A stretch of 64,000 bases of DNA from Acidithiobacillus thiooxidans ATCC 19377 (GCF_009662475.1 NZ_CP045571.1:2478501-2542500), one strand, 5' to 3'; positions 15,595-26,187 are shown, numbered from the stretch's first letter. Notes: generated from the letters alone by a model not told the origin. Program-made: numbers and translations.

Positions 15595-16398
15595 TCAGTC
15601 CAGTTGCCGATGTTGCAGAGCGGGTAACTGCTTTCGGCAACTTTGCAGGTAATCCCTGTCCATTCCAGCCATCACCCATCCCGGCCCCTGTTCCATGCGG
15701 GCCAGGACCTGCCCCCAGGGGTCAATAATCATGCTGCAGCCAAACGTCTGGCGACCATTCTGATGCAGACCACCCTGATCGGCAGCCAGCACGTACGCCT
15801 GATTTTCGATGGCTCGGGCGCGCAGCAAACTTTCCCAGTGGGCGGCACCCGTTTGTCGGGTGAAAGCGCTTGGCACCACCAGCAGTTCGGCACCAGCGTA
15901 ATGACGATACAACTCCGGGAAACGCAAATCATAACAAATGGAGAGCCCCAGTTGACCCCAAGGGGTTTCTACCTGAACGGGCAGCTTGCCCGGCGCGATA
16001 CTGCGGGATTCACGATAGGTTTCCCCACCAGCCAGATTGACATCAAAAAGATGGATTTTGTCGTAACGCGCACGGCGCTGGCCTTCATTATCGTAAACCA
16101 GACAAGCTGCAAAGCAGCGTCCGTCAGGCGCCGCAATGGGGATGCTGCCGCCCACCAGCCAGCAGTCCTGTTGCCGCGCCTGATCCGCCAGCCAGGACTG
16201 AATAACACCTTCACCATCAGGTTCCATCAGCGCGAGTTTGTCTGTTTCATGACGTCCCATAAAGGCAAAATTCTCGGGCAGCAGGATCAGCTTCGCTCCC
16301 TCACGAGCGGCCTCCCGAATCAGCCCTGCGGCTTGCTCAAAATTTTCTGAAGGGATATCCGAAGAAACCATCTGAATCACGGCAAGCTGAGCGTCCAT
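15595..16398 (-). CDS. Carbon-nitrogen hydrolase (Nit1/omega-amidase type)
   Basis: A 267-residue nitrilase-superfamily amidase. The catalytic triad is complete: Glu in LILLPENFAF, Lys in RYDKIHLFD, and Cys in LSICYDLRFPELYR. The sequence is closest in style to the Nit1 branch, which removes deaminated glutathione. It starts three bases after the yhdP stop, so the two are cotranscribed, a pairing seen in many beta- and gammaproteobacteria. Substrate assignment is from family resemblance only. Confidence 0.88.
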   Translation of the reverse strand: MDAQLAVIQMVSSDIPSENFEQAAGLIREAAREGAKLILLPENFAFMGRHETDKLALMEPDGEGVIQSWLADQARQQDCWLVGGSIPIAAPDGRCFAACLVYDNEGQRRARYDKIHLFDVNLAGGETYRESRSIAPGKLPVQVETPWGQLGLSICYDLRFPELYRHYAGAELLVVPSAFTRQTGAAHWESLLRARAIENQAYVLAADQGGLHQNGRQTFGCSMIIDPWGQVLARMEQGPGWVMAGMDRDYLQSCRKQLPALQHRQLD

Positions 16399-16401
16399 GC
16401 G

Positions 16402-19400
16402 TTATTTATCCTTTGCTGACGACGACGATATGCGAGTAACCATGGGGTGCTCCCAAGAGCCTTGGGCTAGATAGTTTAATTCTAGCACCTTACCCGAATG
16501 CCCAAACAGTGCCGGGCCCAGCAGCGGGAAATCTCCTAGAAGCCAATCAAAACTCTGTAAAGGGTAAACCTGCAAATTCAGGTTCATTTGCTGATCAACC
16601 ATGTCCAGAGTTCCTGCTCCATGCATGGCCAGCGCACTGGAGTTCAGGCGAATATCCTGACTGCGTGCCAAACCCTTCCCGAGCACAAACTTTGCCGAAA
16701 GCGCATGAAAAAACAAACCCTCTCCAAATAGTGGGCGGTAATCCAGAGTGAGCAGGTCTTTCAGCAGGGTTGTTGGGTTCACATAAACCAGCCAGGACAC
16801 ATCCGTCCCCATTTTTTTGAGGCGGCCGTTTTTTATATGGGACTGGATTGTCCCCTGAAGATGCTGCACATTCCAATTCCAGGGTGCGCCCGGCCAGGAA
16901 ATTTTCCCCGTATAGCGGGCTTGCCCGTATTCCAGACTGTTCATCCCCAGCGCTTCCAGCGCCGGGCCGATATTATGGCTTTGCACGGTTCCCTGCACGG
17001 TAGTCATGCCGCCATCATGGGGCAGCCATGCCCCGCTGAGGTCCCAGTGACTGCCGAGCCACTCCCCTTTCAAAGCCGACAGTTGCCAGCCGCTTGGCGA
17101 GCGTTCCGCCTGTAAGCTCACATCATGGGCAAGATGCCCCCGCCAATCCAGATGGTCCATATGGGCATCCAGGTCCAGTGGACCACCTGAGGCCCAGGCC
17201 GGAGAAGAAGTCATTCCTGAAGCCCGCCGGGCAGACTGCAGAGGTTCGGTCTGCGCAGGGCTGAGTACCAGTTTCTGCACATTCAGGTGAATGGCGGCCG
17301 CTTGTGCCGGAATCCTTGCCGCCTGATAAGTGAGCTTGCCTGCAGACTGAGGACTGCGCCAGCGCAAATGCCAATTACGGCCACGGGCTTCTCCCTGCAT
17401 CCGGGTATGCTGCCAAACCTGTCCCAGCAGTTGCACTTGCTGCCAATGCAGGTCAAAACGAGTGGTTGGCAAGCTGCCTCCCGGGCCACCTGCCGGTAAG
17501 AGAGCGAACCATTCATCCACAGGCAGAACCTGACCCTGTCCATCTATCCTCACGCCGTAGCCGGGCATTTTGGGAAGAGGGCCAGCACCCAGACGCAGCG
17601 CTGCAGCCCGCCACTGCCAATGCCTGCCTTCGCTTTTCCAGCTCAGCCGGGCTTGGCCTTGAGCGGCGTGAACAGTCAGATCAAAAGCACGATCCCAAAG
17701 CCCCTGTCCGGAGATGCTGACGGGGGTCTCATCCGCATAACTCCAATTAAAGGGTGCCGGGAGGGAACTGCGACTACGCTGTAACCGGGCAGATCCCAAT
17801 AAGCGCAGTCTGCCATTTTCCAGAGTTCCGGATACCTGATAAGGAATCACTCCATGCAGTCTGGATTGCCAGGATTGCGGCAGCGGTAACTGCCCGGCCT
17901 GCAGCGACCCCTGCAATTGCATCTGCAGATGAGTCTGCTGGTCAAGCGCTTTGGCTTGTAAACTCACTTGTGCGGGGCCGCCCACAAACTGACCCTGCAG
18001 GTTTTTGGCATTGATGGCATCTCGCTGAAAATGAATGGGTCCCGAAATGGATTCAGCTCGCCAGTTTCCCATTTTCACACCGGCTTTTTGCAAAGCAAGC
18101 ACACCCTGTACCTGGGTTTTTTCATGATGAAATGGCACCTTCAGGGCCAGATGCAACTGTCCTTCCCCGGAAAGTTGCAGGGGCGGCGTTTGCGCATGGC
18201 GTAAAATCGGGGTCTGACGCAAACAGGGCAGCAGTTTTGCCATAGCCAGAGGCGTATTGATTTCTGCATACAGAGGCGATGCAAGTGCCGTATCCAGATT
18301 GCCAATAGAAACTTGCGCCTCCCGCACCGGAATACCGGAAATATCCCCGTGACTGCGAACGGTCAATGTATTTCCAGTCCACAGCAAACGGGCATCCAGA
18401 TGCTCCGCATCGGGCCAGCGTGCTGCGTAATGCAAATGCACATTGTGAAAATGCGCCTGCAGATTGAGATGGTCATGATTGTGGTTTTGGGGCAAATGCT
18501 GCCAGGGGCCTCGCCAACGCAAATCTGCCTTGTCCAGAGTGCCACTGAGAAAGGCCATGGAAAGCCAGCGCTGCAATGCCGGTGAAATTCCCTGATTCGG
18601 CAGAAAAGTGTTGATGTCGCGTGCCGGCAGGTGCTGCAGTCGGGCTTGCAAATGCAATTGTTGTGGACCGATGCTGGCAGTTAGCTGCAAATCTCCAGGA
18701 CCATGGACAAGCAAAGGGGCAGCCTGCAAAGACCAGTGCTGAGCATTCCAGCGACCGGAAATATGCCCCGATACTTTTTGTAAAAACCAGGAATGCGCAA
18801 AATAACGCGGCCAAAATACCTTCAGTTGTCGGCTTTGCAAATGCAGACTGAATTGTTGCGGTTGAAAATCAAGATGGCCGCTCAAACCGTCCAGACCTGG
18901 GGCCTGGCCCAGAGCGGGAATATCCAGATCGTCCAGCCGGGTTTGTAGTTGCCAGCCCAGCTTTTGGGAGTTCCGGATTCTTGCAAAATGTACCTGCATG
19001 TCCCGCAAGTTTCCGTGCCAGGATGATTGGCGCCAGTTTTGCCAGTGCGCTGGCAACAAAGGGCCGGCGATGTCCATAACCAGCTGAACAGGCAAGCGCT
19101 TGGCACTGAAATCACCCTGCAATCGCCCCTTCCAGTGGAGACGCAAGCGGGCGGACAAGGGCTGCGCACTGATCCCGCTGATTGGTGAAATCTCAAGCTG
19201 CCCCGAATGAGTAAACCCTTGCCAACGGAGCTGCCCTTGCACCCCGGTCGCTTTCCGCCCTGTAAAACCCGGATGTTGCCATTGAAAATGACCGTCCAAA
19301 GCGCTGAGCAAGCCATCCTGCCAGACCAGACTACCCTTTGCACTCAGCATTCCCTGCAGCGCAGGGAAACGGCCATCCAGCTCATGCAACCAGGCCACGG

Positions 19401-20073
19401 GCAGGCCATGTAGCGCCCATTGCCCATTTCCTGCTGCACCCGCGTACTCCAGACTGCCGCCTTTTGCCCAGTCAAGATGAATCTGCATGTCCGGTCGTAA
19501 GCCGCCGGTACTGAGCCACTGCAAATGCAGGTCTGATGAATGCTGATTATCCGGTAGTTCAATCAAAAAATGTTGGATTTGCAGGCGTGCTGGATCCAGT
19601 TTGAGATTGAAATGACCGTTGGAATGACCCGGTTTCAGTCCGGCCAACTGCCAATGCCCCCAGTCATTTTTGAGGATTTTTACAGAACCACTGGCCACGT
19701 CCAGCTCTCTGACCAGCAGATCGCCCGCGAACAACGGCAAGGCAAAAAACTGCAAGTCCACGTCGTTCAGGGACAAATCCGGATGGGCGGCAGACCCGAT
19801 CAGCAAGTGCTGAAATTGCACAGTGGGTCCGCCCTTCCATCCGGTCCGGATGACACTCAGTTGCACGGGTTCCGAGAAATGCTCTACCAGGGCGTTGCGC
19901 AGATAATCCCGGAGCAATTCCGGCCTATATATGAAAAGCAGATAGGCGGCGAGTATCAGCAGCATCGCACCCGCGACCAGCACTGCTGAAACCCGGGCGA
20001 ACCCAACAGCCAGGCTGCGCAGGGACTGTCGCAGTCCTGCCTGATGCGGGGCATCAGCATGGGCATCAGCCAT
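16402..20073 (-). CDS. yhdP: AsmA-like envelope protein YhdP
   Basis: A 1223-residue inner-membrane-anchored periplasmic protein of the YhdP/TIGR02099 type. One N-terminal membrane segment (about residues 27-50) is followed by a very long beta-rich repeat region and an AsmA-like C-terminus (LSAKFVLGKGLARSQDIRLNSSALAMHGAGTLD). Relatives bridge the periplasm and move phospholipids to the outer membrane. Length is close to the E. coli protein. It heads a two-gene unit with the nitrilase and is divergent from glnE. The exact match to YhdP rather than another AsmA member rests on length and C-terminal sequence. Confidence 0.85.
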   Translation of the reverse strand: MADAHADAPHQAGLRQSLRSLAVGFARVSAVLVAGAMLLILAAYLLFIYRPELLRDYLRNALVEHFSEPVQLSVIRTGWKGGPTVQFQHLLIGSAAHPDLSLNDVDLQFFALPLFAGDLLVRELDVASGSVKILKNDWGHWQLAGLKPGHSNGHFNLKLDPARLQIQHFLIELPDNQHSSDLHLQWLSTGGLRPDMQIHLDWAKGGSLEYAGAAGNGQWALHGLPVAWLHELDGRFPALQGMLSAKGSLVWQDGLLSALDGHFQWQHPGFTGRKATGVQGQLRWQGFTHSGQLEISPISGISAQPLSARLRLHWKGRLQGDFSAKRLPVQLVMDIAGPLLPAHWQNWRQSSWHGNLRDMQVHFARIRNSQKLGWQLQTRLDDLDIPALGQAPGLDGLSGHLDFQPQQFSLHLQSRQLKVFWPRYFAHSWFLQKVSGHISGRWNAQHWSLQAAPLLVHGPGDLQLTASIGPQQLHLQARLQHLPARDINTFLPNQGISPALQRWLSMAFLSGTLDKADLRWRGPWQHLPQNHNHDHLNLQAHFHNVHLHYAARWPDAEHLDARLLWTGNTLTVRSHGDISGIPVREAQVSIGNLDTALASPLYAEINTPLAMAKLLPCLRQTPILRHAQTPPLQLSGEGQLHLALKVPFHHEKTQVQGVLALQKAGVKMGNWRAESISGPIHFQRDAINAKNLQGQFVGGPAQVSLQAKALDQQTHLQMQLQGSLQAGQLPLPQSWQSRLHGVIPYQVSGTLENGRLRLLGSARLQRSRSSLPAPFNWSYADETPVSISGQGLWDRAFDLTVHAAQGQARLSWKSEGRHWQWRAAALRLGAGPLPKMPGYGVRIDGQGQVLPVDEWFALLPAGGPGGSLPTTRFDLHWQQVQLLGQVWQHTRMQGEARGRNWHLRWRSPQSAGKLTYQAARIPAQAAAIHLNVQKLVLSPAQTEPLQSARRASGMTSSPAWASGGPLDLDAHMDHLDWRGHLAHDVSLQAERSPSGWQLSALKGEWLGSHWDLSGAWLPHDGGMTTVQGTVQSHNIGPALEALGMNSLEYGQARYTGKISWPGAPWNWNVQHLQGTIQSHIKNGRLKKMGTDVSWLVYVNPTTLLKDLLTLDYRPLFGEGLFFHALSAKFVLGKGLARSQDIRLNSSALAMHGAGTLDMVDQQMNLNLQVYPLQSFDWLLGDFPLLGPALFGHSGKVLELNYLAQGSWEHPMVTRISSSSAKDK

Positions 20074-20186
20074 GATGCCCGGTCGATGTCGGTAAAAATG
20101 CCGAGGAAATACGCGAAGTTCCTGAGTAGCAAAAGAAAATATACGGGGATTACAGGGATCGTATCATAACCATCTTCAGGTACACT

Positions 20187-23141
20187 GTGAACATGCATGA
20201 CCTGCCAAGGAATAGCCCCATGTCCCGGAGACCTGTGCCTGAAAATCCGATGGGTGAAAGCCCAAAATCCATGCCCCCGAAAACCGGGACGCGCTTACCC
20301 ACCCTGATCACCGAAATTCTCCAGCAAATTCCTGTAGACAGGGAAGCCATAGAAGAAATGATCAAGCTCATCTGGGCAACATTTTCGGAAACCCAACGCA
20401 ACAATCTGCTGGATAAGGGTGCAGGTTTTTTCCGGCATTGCTTGCAGGTTGCCTGTGCCAGCCCCTTTCTGCGCCAACATCTGCAGTATCACCCCCAGCA
20501 CCTGCTCCGCCTGGCCAAGGGCGAAGTCACCCCGCCTCCCGACTTGAAGGACCACAGCCCTGAGGCCTTCAACACGGCATTACGGCGCTATCGCAATGCA
20601 CGGATGGTTGAAATCATCTGGCGCGATCGCATGGCGGGTGAGCACATGTCGGAAACCGTAGCGGCTGTCAGCGCTTTGGCCGAAACCTGTCTACAGCAGG
20701 CCTGCATATACGGCCAGGCCTTATTGCAACAAGCCTATGGATATCCCGAGAACGATGCCGGAGAGGCAGTTGCTTTCGCGGTCATCGGCATGGGCAAACT
20801 TGGTGGAAAAGAGCTGAATTTATCCTCGGATATCGACCTCATTTTCTGCTTCAGCGAAAATGGCAGCAGTAATGGTCCCCGTTCCCTAGAAAACAGTGAA
20901 TACTTCAGCCGTTTGGGGCGCTGGCTGATTCAGGCGCTGGATCAACCCGGCGCCGAAGGTTTCTGCTTTCGCATAGACATGCGTCTGCGTCCTTTCGGGG
21001 ATGCCGGCCCCCTCTGCATCAGTGCTGCCGCCATGGAGCACTATTATCAGGTCCATGGGCGGGGCTGGGAGCGTTACGCTTTCATCAAAGCCCGACCCGT
21101 AGCGGGTAACCTGGATTTTGGTGCAAAAGTGCTGGAAATGCTGAGGCCTTTTGTTTACCGCCGCTATCTGGACTTTACCGCCCTGCAGGGACTCCGTGAG
21201 GTCAAGGCCCTGATGGATGCCGAGCAGGGCGAAAGCAGTCAGGACATTAAAAAAGGACAAGGCGGGATTCGCGAAATCGAATTTATCTGTCAATCACTCC
21301 AGATCATCCATGGGGGGCGTACCCCCCAACTACGCAATACCAACACGCTCAGCACGCTGGATATTCTCTACGAATTGGATCTACTGCCAAAATCCGATTT
21401 TCTGTTATTGGGCAGGGCCTACGGTTTTTTTCGTAATACCGAGCACTGCCTGCAGATGGTCCAGGACCAGCAAACCCAGCAACTTCCCCGCAATGAGAAC
21501 GAATGGCAGCGACTGGCTTGCGCCATGCACTATGAGGATGTGGACAGTTTCCGGATGGATCTGGACTGTTTGCGTCAGCAAGTGCATCACATTTTTTTAC
21601 AAACCCTGGCTCCGCAAACTGCGCATTCCAGCAATACGCCGGAACAGGGACGGCAACTCTGGCTACATGCCCAAAACCATACTCTGGACATGCTCCCTGA
21701 GAAAATTTTCCAGAAACTGCATTTTCCAAATCCGACAGAAAGCTGGTCACGACTCTGGCGCTTTGCCCATAGTCGGGATGTCTCTTTGCGGCTATCCACG
21801 GAAGGACGCCAGCGTCTGGATAATTTGCTGCCGCAGATACTGGAAATTTGTGCACAGGAAGCCGATAGCGAAGCGCTTCTTCAACATTTTCTGAACCTGC
21901 TGGAAGCCATACTCAGCAAAGCCAATTACCTCGCGCTCCTCGCCGAAAACCCCCGCTATCTGCAGCATTGCAGCACGCTGCTACACAGTCCTTGGTTAGC
22001 GCAGCAACTCGCCCGCTTTCCCGTGCTGCTCGATGATGTACTCAGCAACAACCATCAGCCCGGGCAATGGCCGGAAATTCTCCACGCCCAACTACAGTAT
22101 GCGGAAGACCAGGAAGAACGCATGGATGCCCTGCGGCGCTTTAAAAATGCCGAACTGGTACGCCTTGCGGCCAGCTTCTGGACGCAGCAGTTATCCATTG
22201 AGTCGTTACTGCGGCAACTCAGCGAGCTGGCACAACTTACCCTGCAAACCGCGCTGGATTGGGCCCGGCTGGAAATGGAACGCCGCCATGGCCGGATCTG
22301 CACTCAGGATGGACAGACAGCGTCATTTGCGGTCATCGCTTTGGGCAAGCTGGGCGGTCAGGAAATGGGCTTCGCCTCGGACCTGGATCTGATTTATTTA
22401 TATGACGCCCCGCCTGAGGCGGAAAGTGACGGTCCAGCCCCCCTTCCCGCCTCCACCTGGTATGCCCGCCTGGGACAAAGGCTCATCCACCTGCTCAGCA
22501 CGCTGACCCGCGCAGGCATACTGTATGAAATTGACATGCGCCTGCGCCCCAGTGGCCAATCCGGTCCTCTGGTCAGCAGTATGGAGACGTTCAGCCGCTA
22601 CCAGCACCAATCCGCCTGGACCTGGGAGCATCAGGCCCTGACCCGCGCCCGCTGGGTAGCCGGCGATTCACAGTTAGGAGCACGATTCGAACAATTGCGT
22701 CATGCCATTTTGGGTTCCGAAAGAGACGCCGAGACCTTGAAAAGTGCCGTGCGGAGCATGAGAAAACGTATTTTCGACAATAAAAACATAGCCCCACAAG
22801 CTTTTCATCTGAAATTAAGCCCGGGTGGACTGACAGATATCGAGTTTCTTGTACAATTTGCTATGCTAGGCGCTTGCCCGGAGCAGCCGGATTTGTGTCA
22901 GAATACCGGCACCGCAGCAGCCATCAGGGCCTTGGTGCAATCCGGTGTTTGGAATGCCCAACAAGGCTCTGATTTGCTGCATGCCTGGAAACTGTACCGG
23001 CAAGTAGAAAACGAACGCTGGCTGAACTTGCAGGAAAACAATGTTCATGCCGATGATACCCCGCATTGGGAGGCTTTGCAGGACGCCTCAGAAAAGGTGC
23101 GAGTCATCTGGCAGGAATGGATTGGCAGTTATACGGATTAA
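20187..23141 (+). CDS. glnE: Glutamine synthetase adenylyltransferase/deadenylase
   Basis: Controls glutamine synthetase by adding or removing AMP. Two nucleotidyltransferase domains are clear: the N-terminal AMP-removing domain (FAVIGMGKLGGKELNLSSD, DxD near residue 210) and the C-terminal adenylylating domain (FAVIALGKLGGQEMGFASD, near residue 715). Total length 984 is normal. Start is uncertain: GTG at 20187, ATG at 20193 or ATG at 20220 are all in frame. ilvE follows after 12 bases with its own AAGGAG site, so the two are cotranscribed. Confidence 0.96.
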   Translation: MNMHDLPRNSPMSRRPVPENPMGESPKSMPPKTGTRLPTLITEILQQIPVDREAIEEMIKLIWATFSETQRNNLLDKGAGFFRHCLQVACASPFLRQHLQYHPQHLLRLAKGEVTPPPDLKDHSPEAFNTALRRYRNARMVEIIWRDRMAGEHMSETVAAVSALAETCLQQACIYGQALLQQAYGYPENDAGEAVAFAVIGMGKLGGKELNLSSDIDLIFCFSENGSSNGPRSLENSEYFSRLGRWLIQALDQPGAEGFCFRIDMRLRPFGDAGPLCISAAAMEHYYQVHGRGWERYAFIKARPVAGNLDFGAKVLEMLRPFVYRRYLDFTALQGLREVKALMDAEQGESSQDIKKGQGGIREIEFICQSLQIIHGGRTPQLRNTNTLSTLDILYELDLLPKSDFLLLGRAYGFFRNTEHCLQMVQDQQTQQLPRNENEWQRLACAMHYEDVDSFRMDLDCLRQQVHHIFLQTLAPQTAHSSNTPEQGRQLWLHAQNHTLDMLPEKIFQKLHFPNPTESWSRLWRFAHSRDVSLRLSTEGRQRLDNLLPQILEICAQEADSEALLQHFLNLLEAILSKANYLALLAENPRYLQHCSTLLHSPWLAQQLARFPVLLDDVLSNNHQPGQWPEILHAQLQYAEDQEERMDALRRFKNAELVRLAASFWTQQLSIESLLRQLSELAQLTLQTALDWARLEMERRHGRICTQDGQTASFAVIALGKLGGQEMGFASDLDLIYLYDAPPEAESDGPAPLPASTWYARLGQRLIHLLSTLTRAGILYEIDMRLRPSGQSGPLVSSMETFSRYQHQSAWTWEHQALTRARWVAGDSQLGARFEQLRHAILGSERDAETLKSAVRSMRKRIFDNKNIAPQAFHLKLSPGGLTDIEFLVQFAMLGACPEQPDLCQNTGTAAAIRALVQSGVWNAQQGSDLLHAWKLYRQVENERWLNLQENNVHADDTPHWEALQDASEKVRVIWQEWIGSYTD

Positions 23142-23153
23142 GGAGAAGTAAAA

Positions 23154-24077
23154 ATGTCCATGGCGGATCGTGACGGTTTTATCTGGTTTGATGGCAAAAT
23201 GGTGCCCTGGAGAGAAGCTACGGTGCATGGACTGACCCACAGCCTCCATTATGGCATGGGTTGTTTCGAGGGCGAGCGGGCTTATGCCACTCCCCAGGGA
23301 GCCGCCATTTTTCGTTTGCCGGAGCATACCAAACGGCTGTTCAACAGCGCCAAAATCCTGCAGATGGACGTACCATTCACGGAAGCAGAAATCAACGCGG
23401 CCACCAGGGAAGTGATTCGCGTGAACCAGCTGGAGTCTGCCTACATTCGCCCGCTGCTGTTCTATGGCGCCGAAGGCATGGGCCTGTCTGCCAAGGGCCT
23501 GAAAGTCCATGCCCTCATTGCTGCCTGGAGCTGGGGCAGTTATCTGGGGCAGGAGGCGCTTGAAAAAGGCATCCGCGTCAAGGTCAGTTCCTTCAATCGT
23601 CATCAGGTGAACATCCACCTGTGCAAAGCCAAGGCTACCGGCAATTATATGAACTCCATGCTGGCCCAGCGCGAAGCCTCGTCCTGCGGATATGATGAAG
23701 CCTTGCTGCTGGACCGTGAAGGCTATGTAGCCGAAGGTTCCGGAGAAAACGTCTTTATGGTGCGCGACGGCATTCTCTATACACCAACCCTGACCAGTGC
23801 CCTGGAAGGCATAACCCGCGACACGATTCTCCGTTTTGCCCGGGATGCCGGCATTCCCATTGTTGAAAAACAACTCACCCGCGATGAATTTTATATTGCC
23901 GATGAAGCTTTCTTTACGGGCACCGCCGCCGAAGTCACGCCGATTCGCGAAATTGACGGAAGAGTCATTGGTAGTGGCAGTCGGGGGCCCATCACCAGCC
24001 AGCTGCAAAGCCGTTATTTTGATACGGTCGCTGGGCGTCGGGATGATCATCCCGAATGGTTGCATCACGTCGCCTGA
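23154..24077 (+). CDS. ilvE: Branched-chain amino acid aminotransferase
   Basis: PLP-dependent class IV transaminase for the last step of valine, leucine and isoleucine synthesis. The PLP lysine is in CKAKATGNYMNSMLA; other family blocks are GMGCFEGERAY, YDEALLLDREGYVAEGSGENVF and TSALEGITRDTI. Length 307 is standard. It lies between glnE and a small zinc-finger gene in the same direction, a known proteobacterial order. ATG at 23154 has a strong ribosome site (AAGGAG about 12 bases before). Confidence 0.96.
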   Translation: MSMADRDGFIWFDGKMVPWREATVHGLTHSLHYGMGCFEGERAYATPQGAAIFRLPEHTKRLFNSAKILQMDVPFTEAEINAATREVIRVNQLESAYIRPLLFYGAEGMGLSAKGLKVHALIAAWSWGSYLGQEALEKGIRVKVSSFNRHQVNIHLCKAKATGNYMNSMLAQREASSCGYDEALLLDREGYVAEGSGENVFMVRDGILYTPTLTSALEGITRDTILRFARDAGIPIVEKQLTRDEFYIADEAFFTGTAAEVTPIREIDGRVIGSGSRGPITSQLQSRYFDTVAGRRDDHPEWLHHVA

Positions 24078-24080
24078 ACC

Positions 24081-24293
24081 ATGAAAAACGCCATTCACTG
24101 CTGCAACAAAGGGTTCACCGAGGTGGAACCCCAACATTTACCGCTCTATTGCCCACAGCCGGAGATGAGCCGCTGGAACGGTCACCCCCGGGTATTCCTC
24201 AAGATTGAAGAAACGGGCGAAGCCCGGTGTCCCTACTGCGGCACGCTCTATGTATTGAAGGGTGGGCCGCTGAAAAAGGCGGCAGGACACTAG
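24081..24293 (+). CDS. Zinc-finger domain protein (zf-CHCC type)
   Basis: A 70-residue protein of the small zinc-finger family related to the mitochondrial complex I subunit NDUFS6. The signature is LPLYCPQPEMSRWNGHPRVFL followed by GEARCPYCGTLYVL, giving the Cys-His-Cys-Cys metal ligands. It starts three bases after the ilvE stop, so it is part of the glnE-ilvE unit. Its cellular role is not established. Confidence 0.88.
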   Translation: MKNAIHCCNKGFTEVEPQHLPLYCPQPEMSRWNGHPRVFLKIEETGEARCPYCGTLYVLKGGPLKKAAGH

Positions 24294-24319
24294 GTCTGGA
24301 GGAATCGGCCGCCTGCCCG

Positions 24320-26140
24320 TCAGGATTTGGGCAGCCAGCGCATGAAGGCCCGGGGCCCCAAATAACCCTCCTGCTGGGCCTGCACCTGACCATTTGCGCC
24401 TATGGCCATAAATGCCGGCGGGCCAACCAGATTGTAGCGCTTCAACAAAGCCCGACTATTGGCGTCATCCCGGGTCACATCCACGCGGATTAATACCCGA
24501 TTGTGCAGGGCATTTTCCACCTCTGGCGTCGCGAAGGTCACCTTGTCCATGCGTGCGCATTCCACGCACCAGCTGGCCCAATAATCCACTAGGACGGGTT
24601 TACCATGAGCCTGCTTCAATGCAGCATCGAGGGCTTGGGGGCTTTTTACTATGCTAAAGTGCAAAGCAGCCTGCTGTGAGCGGTCTGCACCTTTTCCCGC
24701 CTCCAGGACTCTTGAGAACGGCTGTAGTGGATCACTGGCACCGCTCAACGCGCCCATCCCCATCACCAGACCATAGGCAAGCACGAGGATTCCCACGCCT
24801 TTCCGGAAGCGTCTCCAGCCTGTGGCTTCAGCCCCCAAAGCGTCCAGCGCCCCCAGGTAGATAGAGGAAATCACGGCCAGAGCTGCCCAAAGCGCCAGAC
24901 TGACTGCTCCTGGCAGCACCCGGGCCATCAGCCAGATGGCCACCCCCAACATCAGCACGCCAAATATGGCCTTGACTGCGTCCATCCAGGCACCGGCACG
25001 CGGCAACAACCGCCCCGCTGAAGTCCCGATAATCAAGAGGGGCAAGCCCATCCCCAGACTCAGGACAAACAGCGACAGTCCGCCCAAAAATACATTACCT
25101 GTCTGGGAAATGAACAATAAGGCCCCTGCCAATGGTGCCGCCACACAAGGACCGACAATGAGCGCCGACAAGGCTCCCATGACAAAACTACTGAACAGAT
25201 GTCCGCCCTTTCCCAAGCCGGAAAGTCGGGTTTGCAAACTACTGGGCATTTGCAACTCATAAAACCCGAACATGGAAAGCGCCAATAACACAAATATCGA
25301 TGCGAATGCACCCAGAATCCAGGGGTTCTGAAAAACAGCCTGCAGGTAGGCGCCCGTTATTGCTGCCAACACGCCCGCAATGGTGTAAGTCAACGCCATG
25401 CCCAAAACATAAGCCAGCGACAAAGTAAAAGCCCGGGATTTCTGTGCGCCCCGTTTGGCTTCCTGCCCGACAATCAGCGCAGACAAAATAGGAATCATCG
25501 GAAATATACAGGGTGTAAAAGCCAGCCCCAGACCGGCAACAAAAAACAGTCCCAAAGTCAGCCAGAAACTGTCCTGCAGAGCGCCCGCCAATACTCCGGC
25601 ATTACTGCTACTTTTTACCTGTGAAGACCGGGAATGGGGACTGGGTAGCGAAGCGGTCGGTATCGGTGCGGAAGCCGGGGCCAGCAAGGACAGCTGTACC
25701 GTCTTGCTTTGTTCGGGATAACAAACCCCCGCGTTGGCACAGCCCTGATAAGTGGCTTTGACGGTCAGCGTGCCCGGCGGGGTGCCTTTGACCGAGAAAG
25801 GAATGATGACGCTGTTCTCGCCCTCCAGAACCCGCATTTTTCCAAACGCCGGATCATTCAGCATCACCCCCTTGGGAAGCGTGTATTTTCCCAACAAAAT
25901 GCTGGTGGGCAGCACCGAGACCTGGATGCGATCTCTATATAGGTGATAACCGGGCGCCACATCCCAGCGCAACTGCAGATGGTCGGGACTGGACAACTTC
26001 GCGGAAAAGCTGAACGCCTGATCCGGACTGAGAAAATGATCAGCATGGGCATAACTGGCACTCAGCCCAAATAACAGAACTGCACTACATAAAATAATGA
26101 ACCTGGCCCAAAGGGTCCTATGTGCCTGCAGAACAACCAT
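24320..26140 (-). CDS. dsbD: Thiol:disulfide interchange protein DsbD
   Basis: Carries electrons from cytoplasmic thioredoxin to periplasmic thiol pathways. Domain order is complete in 606 residues: signal peptide (ends near SYAHA), N-terminal periplasmic domain with the cysteine pair in YQGCANAGVCYPEQ, an eight-helix membrane domain with one Cys in TPCIFPMIP and one in VGPCVAAPL, and a C-terminal thioredoxin domain with WCVEC. It is convergent with the ilvE unit. An 18-base perfect palindrome lies 30 bases upstream of its start. Confidence 0.95.
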   Translation of the reverse strand: MVVLQAHRTLWARFIILCSAVLLFGLSASYAHADHFLSPDQAFSFSAKLSSPDHLQLRWDVAPGYHLYRDRIQVSVLPTSILLGKYTLPKGVMLNDPAFGKMRVLEGENSVIIPFSVKGTPPGTLTVKATYQGCANAGVCYPEQSKTVQLSLLAPASAPIPTASLPSPHSRSSQVKSSSNAGVLAGALQDSFWLTLGLFFVAGLGLAFTPCIFPMIPILSALIVGQEAKRGAQKSRAFTLSLAYVLGMALTYTIAGVLAAITGAYLQAVFQNPWILGAFASIFVLLALSMFGFYELQMPSSLQTRLSGLGKGGHLFSSFVMGALSALIVGPCVAAPLAGALLFISQTGNVFLGGLSLFVLSLGMGLPLLIIGTSAGRLLPRAGAWMDAVKAIFGVLMLGVAIWLMARVLPGAVSLALWAALAVISSIYLGALDALGAEATGWRRFRKGVGILVLAYGLVMGMGALSGASDPLQPFSRVLEAGKGADRSQQAALHFSIVKSPQALDAALKQAHGKPVLVDYWASWCVECARMDKVTFATPEVENALHNRVLIRVDVTRDDANSRALLKRYNLVGPPAFMAIGANGQVQAQQEGYLGPRAFMRWLPKS

Positions 26141-26169
26141 GCCGATTTTGCTCCCGAACCTGTAGATGC

Positions 26170-26187
26170 AAGCCCCTGCAGGGGCTT
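26170..26187. repeat. Perfect 18-base palindrome upstream of dsbD
   Basis: AAGCCCCTGCAGGGGCTT reads the same on both strands. It lies 30 bases before the dsbD start, in its likely leader, and could be an operator or an RNA hairpin. Nothing else shows its function. Confidence 0.5.
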